NCBI GenBank assembly: GCA_032358165.1
Contig: JAALGY010000011.1
Location: 806,001-870,000, forward strand
Reading direction: 5' to 3'
DNA: 64,000 nucleotides
Origin: Diplosphaera chodatii
Lineage: Eukaryota; Chlorophyta; Trebouxiophyceae; Prasiolales; Stichococcaceae
Under the pieces are notes generated by a model, which was not told the DNA's origin, did not search any database, and worked only from the letters and a program-made list of their open reading frames with translations. Both the position numbers and the translations under genes were made by a program. Shown here piece after piece: positions 1 through 12,500 of the stretch (the first letter of the stretch is position 1; the number at the start of each line of letters is the position of its first letter).

Positions 1-752
1 TAGCGAGAGAGACAGCACGATTGGTGTGCTGGGGTTTTGGCAAGCACTGCAAGCACACTAGCTATGGTATCATGCAACGCATTGCATCAGGAATTGTCTA
101 GCTATGGTTCAACTACATGTTGGGTGTGGTGCACGCGCACAGTCAGTGGTGTGCGTGGTGCAAAGGGTGGCATGGTGAATCCGGTGGCTTATTGCTATCT
201 CTTAAAGCCAGGCCATCTGATGACAGAGCGTTTGCAACAGTCGTCAGCGAATCTCCGTTGAAAAGCGCTCGACAGCCCACTTGCTGATGATGCTTCTGGA
301 CAAAACACACACCTCATGCTGCCATCAAAATGCATCGGCAGCTGTGTGCTGTTGAAGCGGCTGTGTATGTAAAGCTCAGCAACTTCCTATTAGCAGATGC
401 GCCAAGTGTGTTTGGTTGAACAATGCCCGCATGAATGCCTGCCGATTCTTCTCGCTAAGGTTTGCAGCAGTCGCATCATAGGAACAGGTTAGACTGTGAT
501 GCGACGTCGTCAGTAAATCCGCCCGCTGGCGCCATTGGCAGCAACACAAGGAGAGCGGCAAAGATGAGGGCTGCGGCGGCAATCTGTAAGCATGAAAAAT
601 AGCGGCACATGAGCTCAGCAACGCAAAACTCAACAGCAACATGAGAGCCCCGTTCAACGGGCTGTTGGCAGCTGCATGACAGCAGAGTGCTGCAGTTGGC
701 GGTCGCAGCAACACCTTGCCCTCTACATGAAAGCAGCCAGTCTGTCCGGCCT
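1..752. other. Stretch without a supported gene (left edge)
   Basis: This 752-bp stretch lies beyond the stop codon of the minus-strand EGY-like gene. Open frames exist on both strands, but none shows a recognisable domain or a convincing splice-linked continuation. It probably holds the 3' UTR of the EGY-like gene and intergenic DNA. Confidence 0.5.
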
Positions 753-3700
753 CTACATGTCGCCGGTCAAGCGGACGTGGCCCCGCCCCAAGCACCCCGC
801 GGAAACAAACACACCGGATTCGCACGCTCCGTTGCGCACCTGGCGGCTGGAGGAGGGCGGGGTGACGCTGTCCTGCAGCACCGCCTCGGGCGAGCGCTGC
901 ACGATGAGGATGTACAGGCCGAAGGGCAGCGCCAGGCCGCTGCCCAGCACACCCAGCCCCAGCCCGATGTACGTGAACAGGGACGTGAGGCTCAGCGCCG
1001 CCCTCCCAAAGGCACCCTGTGGTGAAACGATGCAGTGGCCACCATCACGCCTGAGGACTCCGGGGCCGACATGTATGCACCTGCACACTGGGCGCTGCCA
1101 CGGTGACCCTGGCAGCGCCGACGCCAACCTGCGCGTTGCGGGGTCCTGGCATCAGGGTTCAGGGTAGGGTTATGGCATCCAGGGTGGCGACGCCGCACCT
1201 GCACGATGCGGCCGCCGTCGATGCTGCCCACGGGCAGCAGGTTGAGCGAGGTGGACACGAGGCCCGCCCAGCCAGCCACCAGGAAGGGGTGCACCATCAC
1301 GCTGCTCCCCTGCAGCGCCCGCTCCCCCAGCACCCCCTGCAGTGTGTCCAGGCAGAGGTCTTGCTACAGGGGCATGACCTCTAAACGAACCTACCATGTG
1401 GCGAAGCACTGATAGGTAAAGGATGTTTCGAAGGCGAGATCAGCTGCAGGAGAGTCTGCGAGCGATGCGGCACATAGATGTCATCACTGCTGTCCGAGTA
1501 GCGCACCTGCATGAGGCTGCCGAGAGCAAGGCTGGTCTGGAAGAAGTCTGTTGGCACAGACACCAGGCCCTCCTGCGAGGCAGCACACACAGCTGCTGAG
1601 TACAGTGGTGGAGCAAAGGTGTGACCCTGGTCGAAGAACCCAGCTTGCTCTGCTCAAAATCCTTTGCCAGGCCCACTGGAACAGCGAATGCTGACACAGC
1701 AATAGGGCAGTGGGGTGTTCATCTGCATCTGTATCTATATATATATATATATATATAGATATATCATCACACCTGGCCGCCAGCTGAGAAGACCAGGCCC
1801 GCCACGAACAGAGCCGCTGCCACAGCTGCGCCCGCTGCGGGGCCGGCGACAGACACGTCGAACAAGTCTGTCCGCTTGGGCACCATGCTGCGGAAGGGCG
1901 TGACGGAGCCAAAGCAGCCGACAACGCCGTTAGGTATCAGGAACGATGGGCCCATCTTGACCTGCATGTTTCCAAAACAGCAAGCACCATTTACTCAGGA
2001 GCCGGAGACGAAGATTGGAGCATGGCGAAGCATAGCATGCAGTGGGTTCTCATACACCAGGTGCTAAACAAAACGTACAACACACAGATGGAAAGAGGAC
2101 TGCGAGGTACGGGCAACCAGTGCCAGAGCAAGCACCGCACCTTTCTGACGGCTGCCATGACTCTGTGCGCAATCTCGTGTGCTGTCTGTGTCACGAAGAC
2201 CGAGATGCTGATGGGCAAGGACGCTGACAGGTAGGGAATAGGGTCCCAGTTCTCCAGCCCAGGCGGCGGCACATTGGGGTCAATCTGGCTGGCAGGGTTG
2301 CTGAGCCACTTCAGCGTCTCCTGCGCATGCCATAACACCCGCACATGACGCTGATGTATACCAGCCGCATCACAGCATGGTCTGATAGGTGTGGGCTACA
2401 ACACGACAGGCAGGTCCGACATGCCAAGCTGGTGTGGTCGGTCCACCGGCGACGACCAGATTGTCGTGGCGTCAAGCCTCAAGCTATGAAGCAAGGTGAC
2501 ATTGACCGCACCGCTGGGAGCAGGGAGATGTTGGAGGAGAGGCCCAGCTGCAGGCAGGAGCCGGCGGTCAGCAGCGCCAGCACCAGCGCAAAGCCGGTCT
2601 GCCACGTGTTGGCCGTCTTCGGGCGACAAGCCTCCCCCGCGATGATCTGCAACCACAAGAAAAATACCGCTGATGTGAGTATGTCAGCATTGGGGCTCAT
2701 GCGATGCCTGCTGCGCCGGACTTCTGTGCACACGCAGACCAGCTGCAGGTTGACGAAGTGGGCAACAGTGGTTCCACTGTGCACTTGCAGTCCTGGCCCG
2801 CGAGCCTTTTGCTCACCTGGAAGGCAACGCGGGGGCCGCCTCGAGGGTCCTCGCCCTCCTCTGACTGGTCCGGCGTCATGAACAGCTCATACTTGTCGCC
2901 TGCAGATGGGGGCAAGACCCCAGCGTTGCGTCCCGTCTTGCGGCACGGTGGCAGCAGCAGACGGAGAGCAAGCGCAGGTGGTGGGCATGTCTGCTCTGCC
3001 TGCCTGGCACCCACCAAAGCTCTGCTTCAGATTTGCGTTGACGACGTCAAACAGCTGTTCACGCGGCATGCGCAGCGTGCCTCGCACAAACACGCCCGCC
3101 GCATTGCCGTTGAGCACCGCAGGCGCATTAGGCGGTGCCACGTCTGAGATCTGCATGACAACCACCACTTCCTGCTGGTTTGTTCACCAGAGCACAGATG
3201 TGATAGCAGGCATAGTCGGTCAGGTGCGCCTCGGCATGGGTAAAGGGCTCAGCTCCATGTGATGCTGCAGGATGCGTCAATGGTGCAGGTGTCAGATGCA
3301 ATAGGATTGCTGACCTGCGTGACGCTGGTGACATAAAAGGTGCTGTTGGAGAAGACGTCCTTGCGGATGATGTCAATGTCCTTGCGATCTAGCTCGGCTG
3401 GCCGCAAGATGCCCTCTAGCTCGTTCCACAGCTGCTTCTGCTCTGCAGGTTGTAAATGCTGTGATGTGAGGAGCCTTGTTTGGCGAACTTGAACATAACA
3501 ATATGTGGCAGCAGTGCTCTCCCGAGCTGCTGACAAGCCATGCCCAGAGGTTCAGTGAGTAGTACCGCTGGTTCCCACGGTGGCGGCGCAATGCTGATGA
3601 CGCAGAAGTATGCAGTATGCAGCATGCTGTCCTACTTAGTATGAATAAACTTACCATCGGTAGTGCTGTCTCCTTTTCCGCCGTCCTTTTTCTCCTTATC

Positions 3701-4443
3701 CTGCTTCTCGGCCAGCCGCTTGCCCATCTCCACAATCTTCGCCTGCAGAAACGGACAGCACGGCACACTGAACACCCGCTCCATCGTGGCGTACGCCCCA
3801 GAGTACAGCAGCAGCACTGCATGCCGGGTGGGGACGACTATCAACCAATGCCGAGGAGCATTTGGGCTCACGATCTCGGAGTTGAACTTCGGTTTCTCGT
3901 CGCCGCCATCCGCCTTGCCGTCGCGCCTCGAACGCTCCTTCTCCCGTGCCTCCTCCGCCTTTCGGATGGTCTCCATCACGTCGTCGTTGACTGTGATGTC
4001 TACGGACGACGTGGACCGCGCCGCCTCGTCCTGCGCACGCTTTGCGGCTGACTTGATTCGCTCCTCTTCCTCGTCTTTCCGCTGCAACGTAAGCGGCACA
4101 TGGGATGTCGGGCGCGCAGTACATACAATGAGCACTGCGCGATGCTGCTGTTTGCATGCAGCAGACATGCAGCAAGCAAATGAAGACATGAAAAGGCACC
4201 CGGTGGTCTGAAGGACCGTCATTAGCTGTTCACCTTTTTCCGCTCCTCCTCCTCCGGGTCGATGCCCAGCAGCGCGTCGAGGCCACTCAGAGTGGTCTTG
4301 ATGCGGTCCTGCACGGGCGTCTCGCTGCCGCTGTCATCGCTGCTGGCTGCGCACCGCAGCCGCAGGTGCCGCGCATGCACGGCTGCTGATGCCGCCGGCC
4401 GGCTGCAGAATGGCACTCGCCGCAGTTGTTGCAGATGGTGCAT
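753..4443 (-). CDS. EGY-type chloroplast site-2 metalloprotease (M50 family)
   Basis: This looks like an intramembrane zinc metalloprotease of the EGY1/EGY2 group, which sits in plastid membranes and acts in chloroplast development. The N-terminus reads as a transit peptide (start at 4443, MHHLQQLRR; an upstream ATG at 4584 is also possible). A charged coiled-coil region follows at about 3700-4090. Next come the EGY-specific soluble segment (GVFVRGTLR near 3090, FYVTSVTQV near 3310), the zinc motif HEIAH near 2165, FDVSVAGPAAG near 1840, and the second active-site motif NLLPVGSIDGG near 1225. Both catalytic motifs are intact, unlike the protease-dead EGY3 type. The junction RIVQ|GAFG, between the exon ending near 1205 and the last exon, is phase 0 and recreates the family consensus. 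The last exon ends LPFGLYILIVQRSPE plus a short tail and stops at 753. Internal exon borders are approximate. Confidence 0.88.
1735..1764. repeat. TA dinucleotide microsatellite
   Basis: There is a pure TA run at about 1736-1757 with an imperfect extension to 1764. It lies in an intron of the EGY-like gene, directly downstream (in gene orientation) of the donor of the exon encoding FDVSVAGPAAG. Confidence 0.9.
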
Positions 4444-5069
4444 ACATGTAGTGTGTCTATGTGCGCCTGCGCAATCTGCGGCTGCTGGTAGCCCGGTGCT
4501 GCGCCTGCATTGCACAAGCGCTACCGGCTGCATGTTGCAACTGCTGGGTGCACATGAGCTGCCTACCGCCGGTCGCGCATGCATGACCGCAAAATAATGG
4601 CGCAAAGCAATGCAAAGTTTGTGGCAATGTGTGCTTCTGTTGTTTGCGACACGTATGAGCCTTGAGGCGTTGACTTCAACGTATATCAGCGACTGCACAG
4701 TATAGCTCAGGTCTGTCCTCTACCACGATGCAAGCCGACTACAAGCTATAATCATACATTCGGCAATGGGTCTGCCGCTTGAGACGCTGGTTTGCAGTGC
4801 GTGCATGCTGGATGCTGCCAAACATGCTAATTGAGTAAGATGCGTTCACTAGTATGAGTAGAGTTGTAAGGCCTGCCACGTGTCACTGGCGTCAGCAGCT
4901 GAGCACGGCTTACCTATGGCGAGAACAACGCTTCAGACAGACAGCCACATAGTTAGCGTCCGTCCAAGTGATAGGAGTCTGGAGCACCGCAGCAGCAGGC
5001 AGCAGACGTAGTGGGCGCTGCCAGCCTCTGCGCCTGTTGCTTGCGTTGCATAATCGAGAACGGGCAGCC
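4444..5069. promoter_or_regulatory. Divergent intergenic region / shared promoter
   Basis: About 0.6 kb separates the start of the minus-strand EGY-like gene from the plus-strand start of the type I membrane protein. It presumably contains both promoters and 5' UTRs. I see no specific box that I can defend. An alternative EGY start at 4584 would take up part of it. Confidence 0.45.
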
Positions 5070-8000
5070 ATGCGCGGCCAGCGCCGCGCAGGGCAGCTGG
5101 CGCTCTGCCTAGCGGCGCTGCTGCTCGTTTCAGGCGCGGCTGGGTACCCGCATCGGCAGCTGCTGGCAGCCGGTGCAGGGGACCCGGCGGATGCGGACCC
5201 GGCCGACCAGCCGCTGTACTCGCTGGTGCGATCTTGGGGACCCACCCACCCGTTACCTGCGTAAACCTCACCTCGAGTGCACTGCTGCCGCTTGAGGGGT
5301 GTATCATCGTCTGAACGGCTGACCTGCGCACCAGTAGCGCCAATGCGCTTCTGTACTGGCAGCCCGGCGAGTCTGGCAGACGGAAACGATGAACCTGCGT
5401 TTAGACGTCTCGTTTGCGCAGCTATGAAGAATTACACTGCTGTACTGCTTGGCCGAGGCTGGGCACCGGTCGTAAGCGACGTTCCTGACTGCACACTGGG
5501 TCAGCACTTTGTCGCTTTTGGGGTCGCCACGGATTGGCGCGGTGATCCTCTGCAGCAATGTGTCACCATCCACAATGAGTAGTTACAGCACTGCTGCGCG
5601 ACGCAGTGCCGGTCATGAAGGATGTTGTCGATCGAGTGGGGGTCATGCATCATGAATGCGACCATTGCAATTGGCGTGCTTCATGATGTGACATGTGCTC
5701 ACCCCTAGACCCACATGAATTTGCTCTCTGTGAGGTCAGCTGCAATGCTTGACATGATTGGCTCATCAAGTCAGTTGCGCCACCACGACATAGACACCCA
5801 TGTCAGCAGCGGTGCCCAGCATGGGGACTTGCATCACGTATGGGGCACCACTGCAGCCTGTGCGGGACACTAAAGTTTGATGGCAATGCATGATAAACAA
5901 CCATTGTGTCGCCACTGCGTGATAAACGGCTCTGCAAATTCATGCAGGTGACATCGTGTCCGGCGCACATGAAGCGCGATGCGACCATCTCGGAGCTGTA
6001 CAAGGGCAAGGGCTTCGACGTGGTGGACCTGACGGCCACCGTCGAGATGACGCAGCAGGTGTCCTTCGCCAACAACTGGCGGGAGAAGGACCCCACCAGC
6101 TGGTATGCGCTGCTGCTTGTCAGCCGTTCACAATCGTGTACCAACAGAGCAGCACGGGGACTTGTGTACTGAAATCTGGGGCAGCATATATATGCGAGGT
6201 TGCATTCAACGGCTGCATTGCGTCCTGCAGGGCGCCCGGGGACACTCGCATCAACTACACAGTGGAGATCAGCCCGCACGGCGGCAAGCTGCCCGCGCAG
6301 CTCACAGCCCGTCTGCACACCGGGGTGCGTCAGAAGGGCTTACGGACCGATTGCAGCAGCAACAGTGGCAGCGTACTCATTGCAGCCTGCTGTCCCATGT
6401 GCCACCAAACCCCTAAAACTTTCGTGAGCACTCGTATGGTTGGAACGGTATGTTCCAGGAGGGCAACTCAGCTGTCATTTTGCCCCCTGCAGTCCTGCTT
6501 CAGCCCCCTGGACAAGGACACCGTGTACCTGCGTCAGGAGGGGAATGCCAATTCTGACGTGGAGGCACTGCTCAACATTGACCCTGATACCCACATGGGG
6601 GTGCGCATGGCTGCTCCGCACCGTGTTGATGTGTGTCGGCTCACTTGAAAGGTCAAAGCACCTATCTCGCACCCTCCATGTGAGCTTGTGATGCCAGCGC
6701 TGCTGTCCATTGCAGACGTCAACCACAACCCAGAAGTACCTGATCGACTACGACAAGACGGAGGCTTTCGTGGTGTATGATGGCGAGGAGATGGTGAGAT
6801 GTTGTGCCGGACCTCCAGCGCGTCATGTGATGCATGGCAGTACACACCGTTCGTGACAAAGAAAGCAGCGGCACGATCTATGTGTCAGCCGGATCCTGCT
6901 GATCATGGCTTTCCGGGTGGCTGCAGGTGGCCTGCTGTGACATGATCCCACCGTTCCCGGACTTCCCCACGGAGTGGCGCGCCACTGTGGAGGCCAATAT
7001 CATCAACCAGGGCTACACCTACGTGCAGCGGGAAACCTACTCCGAGGCTCATGTGAGGCTCAAGCTGTGGATCTGAATCTCCGCTGGGTCTGCCCGATTA
7101 GGGACGTGAGCCCGCTGCGCAAGGGTAACAACCATCACTCTGAATTGATTCATGTCATCCATTGTCACCGATCACAACGGTGTGCTGCTGCAGAACATGG
7201 TGCGAGTGGACCTGCACTCGTACGACTCAGAGATCATCATGGTGCAAGACTACAGTGCAAAGAAGACGACCATCATCTACCCCGCCAACACCACCTACCC
7301 GCAGGGCGTGTGCCAGGTGCACACGCACCCTGTAGTGGATCGCCATCGCCATCTCTAGCCGCCCAGTCCCGCTACTTCTAAAGCAGGACAACGAACGATG
7401 TTTTGTTGATTCCTGGCACAGGAGCGGAACTTCATTCCATCAATGGCCAACTTCGTCGATGACACTGCCAGTCAAGTCTACAGCACCAAGAACTTCCTCA
7501 TGTTCGAGGTGCGCCAGTCAAGCTCATGAGAAGCACCTTGCGTATGCCCGTAAACTCGTCCAAGCAGTTCGTCATCTTAGCATTTGCTGTGCACAGCAAC
7601 AGTTGCCATTGATGGTCGGTCGATGTACCCAGGAGCCAGAAGCCACTGGTGCAGCAAAGATGTCGTGTTTCGCTACAGGGCCATGGCGACGGGCCAGAGG
7701 ATCTGCCCACCTTCGACCCGGGGCATGTGGCGGTGCGCGGCATCCCCAGCGAGGCCTGGTTCCGCAAGATCGAGAACAAGGCGTCCAACTCCTCCTTCGA
7801 CGTGTCCTTCTTCTTCCCCGTCAACGAGTGGCTGGTCGCCCGCGAGCACTACCACCGGTGGGTGCGGTGGCTGCCGTACTGTGGTCAGGGCCTGTGCTAG
7901 TGTAGGTGTGTGTTTATTCCGCGCTCATGCTACCCTTCATGCGACAACATTCACGTTTCCCAGGCAACTCGCAGACCTTGTGCGCATAACACAGTTTACT

Positions 8001-9022
8001 TGATGCAGAGGTCCCTTCACCTCCTGAGACTCGTTGTTCCCTTGCCGCAGGATGCTCAAGCAGATCTCGGTGGTGGGCACGATGAACGGCGAGCCTGTCA
8101 ACCACCTGTACTCCTACATCAACTACCGGCCTTACATCGCCAAGGACGGCGAGTTTGACGTGTGCGCCATCGCGCCTCGCGGCAAGAACTGTGGCTGCGA
8201 GGGCAAGAAGGTGCGCCCTGAACTGCTATTTGTGTGTGGCGAGATGACCTCAGATAGGCACCTAACATGAGGTTTGAGTCCGCCACTCCTCGGCAGAGGC
8301 AGATGCTGGGCATTGATAACGAGGGCATAAGGAGGGTTGTGCAAAGCAGGCTTTGGTGCTGCAGGCCGCGACACAGGCAGAGGTGGACAACGTGATCACC
8401 TTCAACGATGCTGGAGAGGGTGTCTCCATCACAAAGCTGTCGCCGGCGGCGGTCAAGGCCAACACAGTCAGCACCAAGTGCCCCGCCAATGACAAGTTCA
8501 CCGGTACGCGTCCACCGACATGCTGGCAGCATTCCTGCTGTATGCTGTTCTAGCAGCTGCCACAGCGCATAATGTACAAGCAGAGCATGCTTTGCCGAGT
8601 GTGCACCAAATGTCCTGATGTCTGGTGGCTTGCCTTTCTGTAGATGAGCAGAAGCGGTGGTACGGTATGTGGGCAGCCGTCGGCTTTGCCATCGGCATCG
8701 TGGTCGCCTGGATTGGCTCCGTTTGCTGGTGAGCTGCTCGTCATGTTGGCACTCCTGCTGTGAATGCATAATCCAGAGGGGCTGCTGGACTGGCCCTTAC
8801 CGTGGATGATGTGCAAGCACGGACGCAGTCAAAGTATATGAGAGTGCACCAAAGAGGCACAGTGATCAACCACCATCGATGTGTGTTCTGTGAACAACTC
8901 CCTGTTTGACATGCCGCAGGTACCGCACGGTGGTGGGTGTTCATGGCAGCGACCGCATGGGCCACTCGAAGCTGCGGGAGCGGCCCTTCATCATTGGACG
9001 CCAGCCGTCAAGTTACATCTAG
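5070..9022 (+). CDS. Type I single-pass membrane protein, unknown function
   Basis: A phase-consistent 13-exon model encodes 530 aa: 5070-5225, 5948-6102, 6231-6324, 6493-6600, 6716-6793, 6927-7052, 7194-7316, 7422-7508, 7679-7857, 8051-8210, 8365-8503, 8644-8728, 8920-9022. The start (MRGQRRAGQLALCLAALLL) is a classic signal peptide. The long middle is a luminal or extracellular region with the acid-rich segment DLHSYDSEIIMVQDY, NxT/S sites such as PANTTYP and KASNSSFD, and a cysteine cluster KNCGCEGKK. A C-terminal helix (AAVGFAIGIVVAWIGSVCW) is followed by a short basic tail ending QPSSYI. I do not recognise the family. The architecture suggests a secreted-pathway receptor-like or lipid-binding protein, but that is inference. 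Intron 1 is unusually long (722 bp). Confidence 0.82.
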
Positions 9023-9515
9023 ATTCTCCTGTGACCCGTCAGGCAGGACACTTCCCTCCAGTGTCTCCCGTCGCTGACGGCAGCCACCAGCGATACAGTG
9101 GGGCGCACCGTTGCAGCAGCTAGTGTGTAGTCGTACCGAAGTGTAGCCATGGACGAGCGTAGCGCTGGGCAAGGAAGCTATTCCATTGGTGGCCATGATG
9201 CGCGATGCCGCCATCTGCCAGCCTGTGCGCTGGGCGTAGAGAAACCACAGCCAGACCAGCCATTGCATGCCATACCATCATCATGCGATGTTGTTCACCA
9301 TCTGTGGTCTTTGATTGCAAGCTTATTGTTTCTCGATAATGCAAAACCATCTGCAGCGCTTAATATGTAAAGCATCAACCTTCACACAGTTGGCCGACCA
9401 TCGTGCCGCATATGAACTTCTGACAACTGCTCAGGTCCGGCTAGTATCACTGTCTGAACGCAAACGCATGGTAAAAACAAAGCAATCTGCAGCAATGCAG
9501 ACGGCCTTCTCAAAA
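9023..9515. other. Convergent intergenic region
   Basis: This is the tail-to-tail gap between the type I membrane protein (+) and the At5g03900-like gene (-). A TGTAG at about 9123-9127 resembles the chlorophyte TGTAA polyadenylation signal, but the match is imperfect. No coding signal was seen. Confidence 0.4.
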
Positions 9516-12500
9516 TCAGCCTCTTGTCTTGTCCCTGGACTTGCGCTGCAGCCGTTGGTCAAAGTCCTGCAAGTGCACGACCACATCAGCATCACATATC
9601 ACACTGCCTCAGGTGAGAACCTCTGCCCGCATCAGTACAACCTGCAACATGTCAGAGGAGCAGCAAGTCTGGCAGCCCACCTCCAGCTCCCAATCCAGCT
9701 GGCCGCCTTCTGACCTCCGCTGCTCAGTGAAGCTGCGGTCTGAGCTGTATGCAATGTCCTGCAGCAAGAGCAAGACGTCAGTACATGGTGGTGCAGAACA
9801 TGCTTTCCAAGCATCCAAGCAGCACCTGAGTTAGGTCGCACACAGCATATGGCCACAAGACACTGCACTTGTGGGAGTGGACCAAGCAAGGGTGTATGCC
9901 AAACTGCAACAGCATTGGATGAGTGCCTACCCGGTCGGAGATGACGCGCTGCGACTGTTTGCCCAACTTGCGTGCTGCACTCAGCTTCGCATCGAGTGCT
10001 GGTCGAGGCGCACCCTGCATTGCGATGCAGAAACACTGAATATACATGTAGTGTCTTGGGTCGATGCAGCAGTGGATGTTGGTGACGCAGGAGCCACAAT
10101 GTATCACTCTCGAGCATGCTGGGCACGCACCAGCATGGCTGCTGCCTGCCGCCTGTCGGCGTTCTGCTGCTCGATCTCGGCGTTGCGGCTCTTGTTGCGC
10201 AGCCACCGCACGAGGGGTATGGCAAAGAAGCCGACTGCGTATGCCTGCAGCAGACAACGAAATGTGGTGATGGCAAGGCGCCCAATGACAACATTGTTGA
10301 GGGCAGCAGTTCGCCATACAGGTGCATGCGCCTACGCAGCAAACCAGCGACCCTAGCTGCAATGTAGCAGAATAATCTCACACACTGTGCCACGACTGGT
10401 GCACGTCAGGCTATTGTACCTGGAGGAAGGGCATAGCCCCCGCCACGAAGCCAAGCGAGCTGCTGGCGAGGGCAGTCTTGATGGCCGCATCGCGCAGGAG
10501 CGAACCCAGCCATGTGACACCCACCAGGTTGGCAACGCCCTGCGGTGCACCAGCAGAGCAGTTGGTGGCGTCGGCAGCTGCACACACCTTTCACACCCCT
10601 GACGAACAGGCACACGGCATGCTGCACCCAAGTACCCGGGCCAGGGTGGCGGGCGCTGGTGATGCAGCAGGCCAGCAAGATGGCGCAGGACACTCTGTCG
10701 TGTGGCGTAGTGACAAGGAGTGAACTGTCAGGCAGCAGGGTCTTTCAGGGGTTAACCCTAAACCCTAAACCCCTAGGGCTGCGCACCAGGGCCACGGTGC
10801 CGGCCTTCTGCCCCTCATCCGCCTCCGTCTGCTGCCACAGCTCCTTGGACAGCATGCGGTCCACCACGCCGCGCGCCTGCCAGGGGTATTTTAAATATTA
10901 AAAAACAATTTTAAACTCAGGACCCGCCTCAGCAGAGGCTCGTGGGGGCAGGGTGACGCAGTGGATGCTCTCTGATGCACTGCCATGCAGCATTCGCAGC
11001 AAAATTGGGTCAGCTGAACAGGCACTGCCTGCTGGGTCCCGTCGCACCTGTGCAGCGCCGCCAGTGCGCTGCAGCTCGGGGAATACATACAGCAGGTTGC
11101 CCTGGTCGTCCACCTGCAAGCCAGGACATCCGCGCTATGCAATGCAGCATGCCCTGCCATGTGCTGTGTCACCCGGACGCCGGCATTGTCTGTTGTGCAG
11201 CACAAGACTATGCTGGAGCTGAAGCATGCGGTCGACTAGGCGCATCCCGGTACTCCTGAAGCTGCAATCTTTAAACACATGCAGCAGCTCAAGCACAGGG
11301 GGCAAGCGGACATGCTGACCTCGGGGTGGCCGCTGAACTTCAGCAGCGCGGGGACCACGTAGCCCTCGTCATTGGCATCAGCACCACCCTGCACCCACCA
11401 CGACTGTCCCGCTGACATCTGGCATGGCAAAACGTCACATGGTATCTGTCTGCGCATGTCTGAAGCAGCATGTTACCGAACAGCACAGCATTTCGAGGAG
11501 TTTAATGCAACCCCGCGCACTGAAGGCAGGTCCAGGTACGGCGCCATCTCCTCTGCCGTCACAACTCCGCCCTTGGCTGCAATGATGCGCCCCAGCTGCA
11601 TCAGAACACATTGAGGGAGTCAGTCAGACAGCCAGCGGATGTACGTCTGTGTCCTTGCTTTGCTTTGAATGTGCATGAGGTGTGTGGCAGCAGCACCGTC
11701 TTTGTATCACACCCAGGTGCTGGTGCACACCCTTGCTGCCCAGCGCATGCACAGCTACACAGCCGCTGTGCTTGTGCAGAACAGGAGCCGGGACCTCTGC
11801 AAGGCATCACTCCCATTGGCTGGCGGCTGTGATGCACAAAAACCCTAAACCCTATCACGGTGGCCCAGCACACCGTCTGCCACCGCCGCTCCTCCCAGTC
11901 GAGGTTGGGGTCGCCGTCACCAAACACGAAGCTGAAGATGGCCTGGAAGAAGTTCATCTTGGGCTCCGGCTGCTGCATGACGTTGCCCTGGTAGCCATAT
12001 GCATACCGCCGCCGCCGCATGTAGTATGGGTCCTGCACAAGGACCCATAGGGTTTAGGCTTTGGCTCCAGAACTGCACCAGTACATCACACAGGAAGCAC
12101 AGGCACCCTGATCGACGACTACATGCAGCATGATGGTCACAGCAGCAGATGGTTACAGCAACCAGGCAGCAACGCCGTGTGGGAGGCTGCGCACCGTGAA
12201 GAAAAAGAGGTCAGTGGGTGCAAACACATTGAAACCGCCGCCGCCATAGCTGTTGCCTCGCCTGCGCACAGTGTAGCAACACATTTGGGGCAACGAAGAA
12301 CACCCAAAGCATCCCGTGCACTTGCTACGGCTGGGCAGTTGCTACGGTTGTCCTGTCCAAGCGCTGGGCTCTCTACACATGATGCAGAACTGCTCTGAGG
12401 GTGCACACTGTAGGCGCCTCTCGGCAAATACGCTGGTGAAGTGTGACCATGTTGTGAAGTTCAAAGTTCTACTTGCTGGACCAGGCACCTGCATACCCCT

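Noticed and set aside
376..825. 149-codon minus-strand open frame overlapping the EGY-like 3' end
   Set aside because: It is a different frame from the conserved last EGY exon, has no domain, and overlaps that exon.
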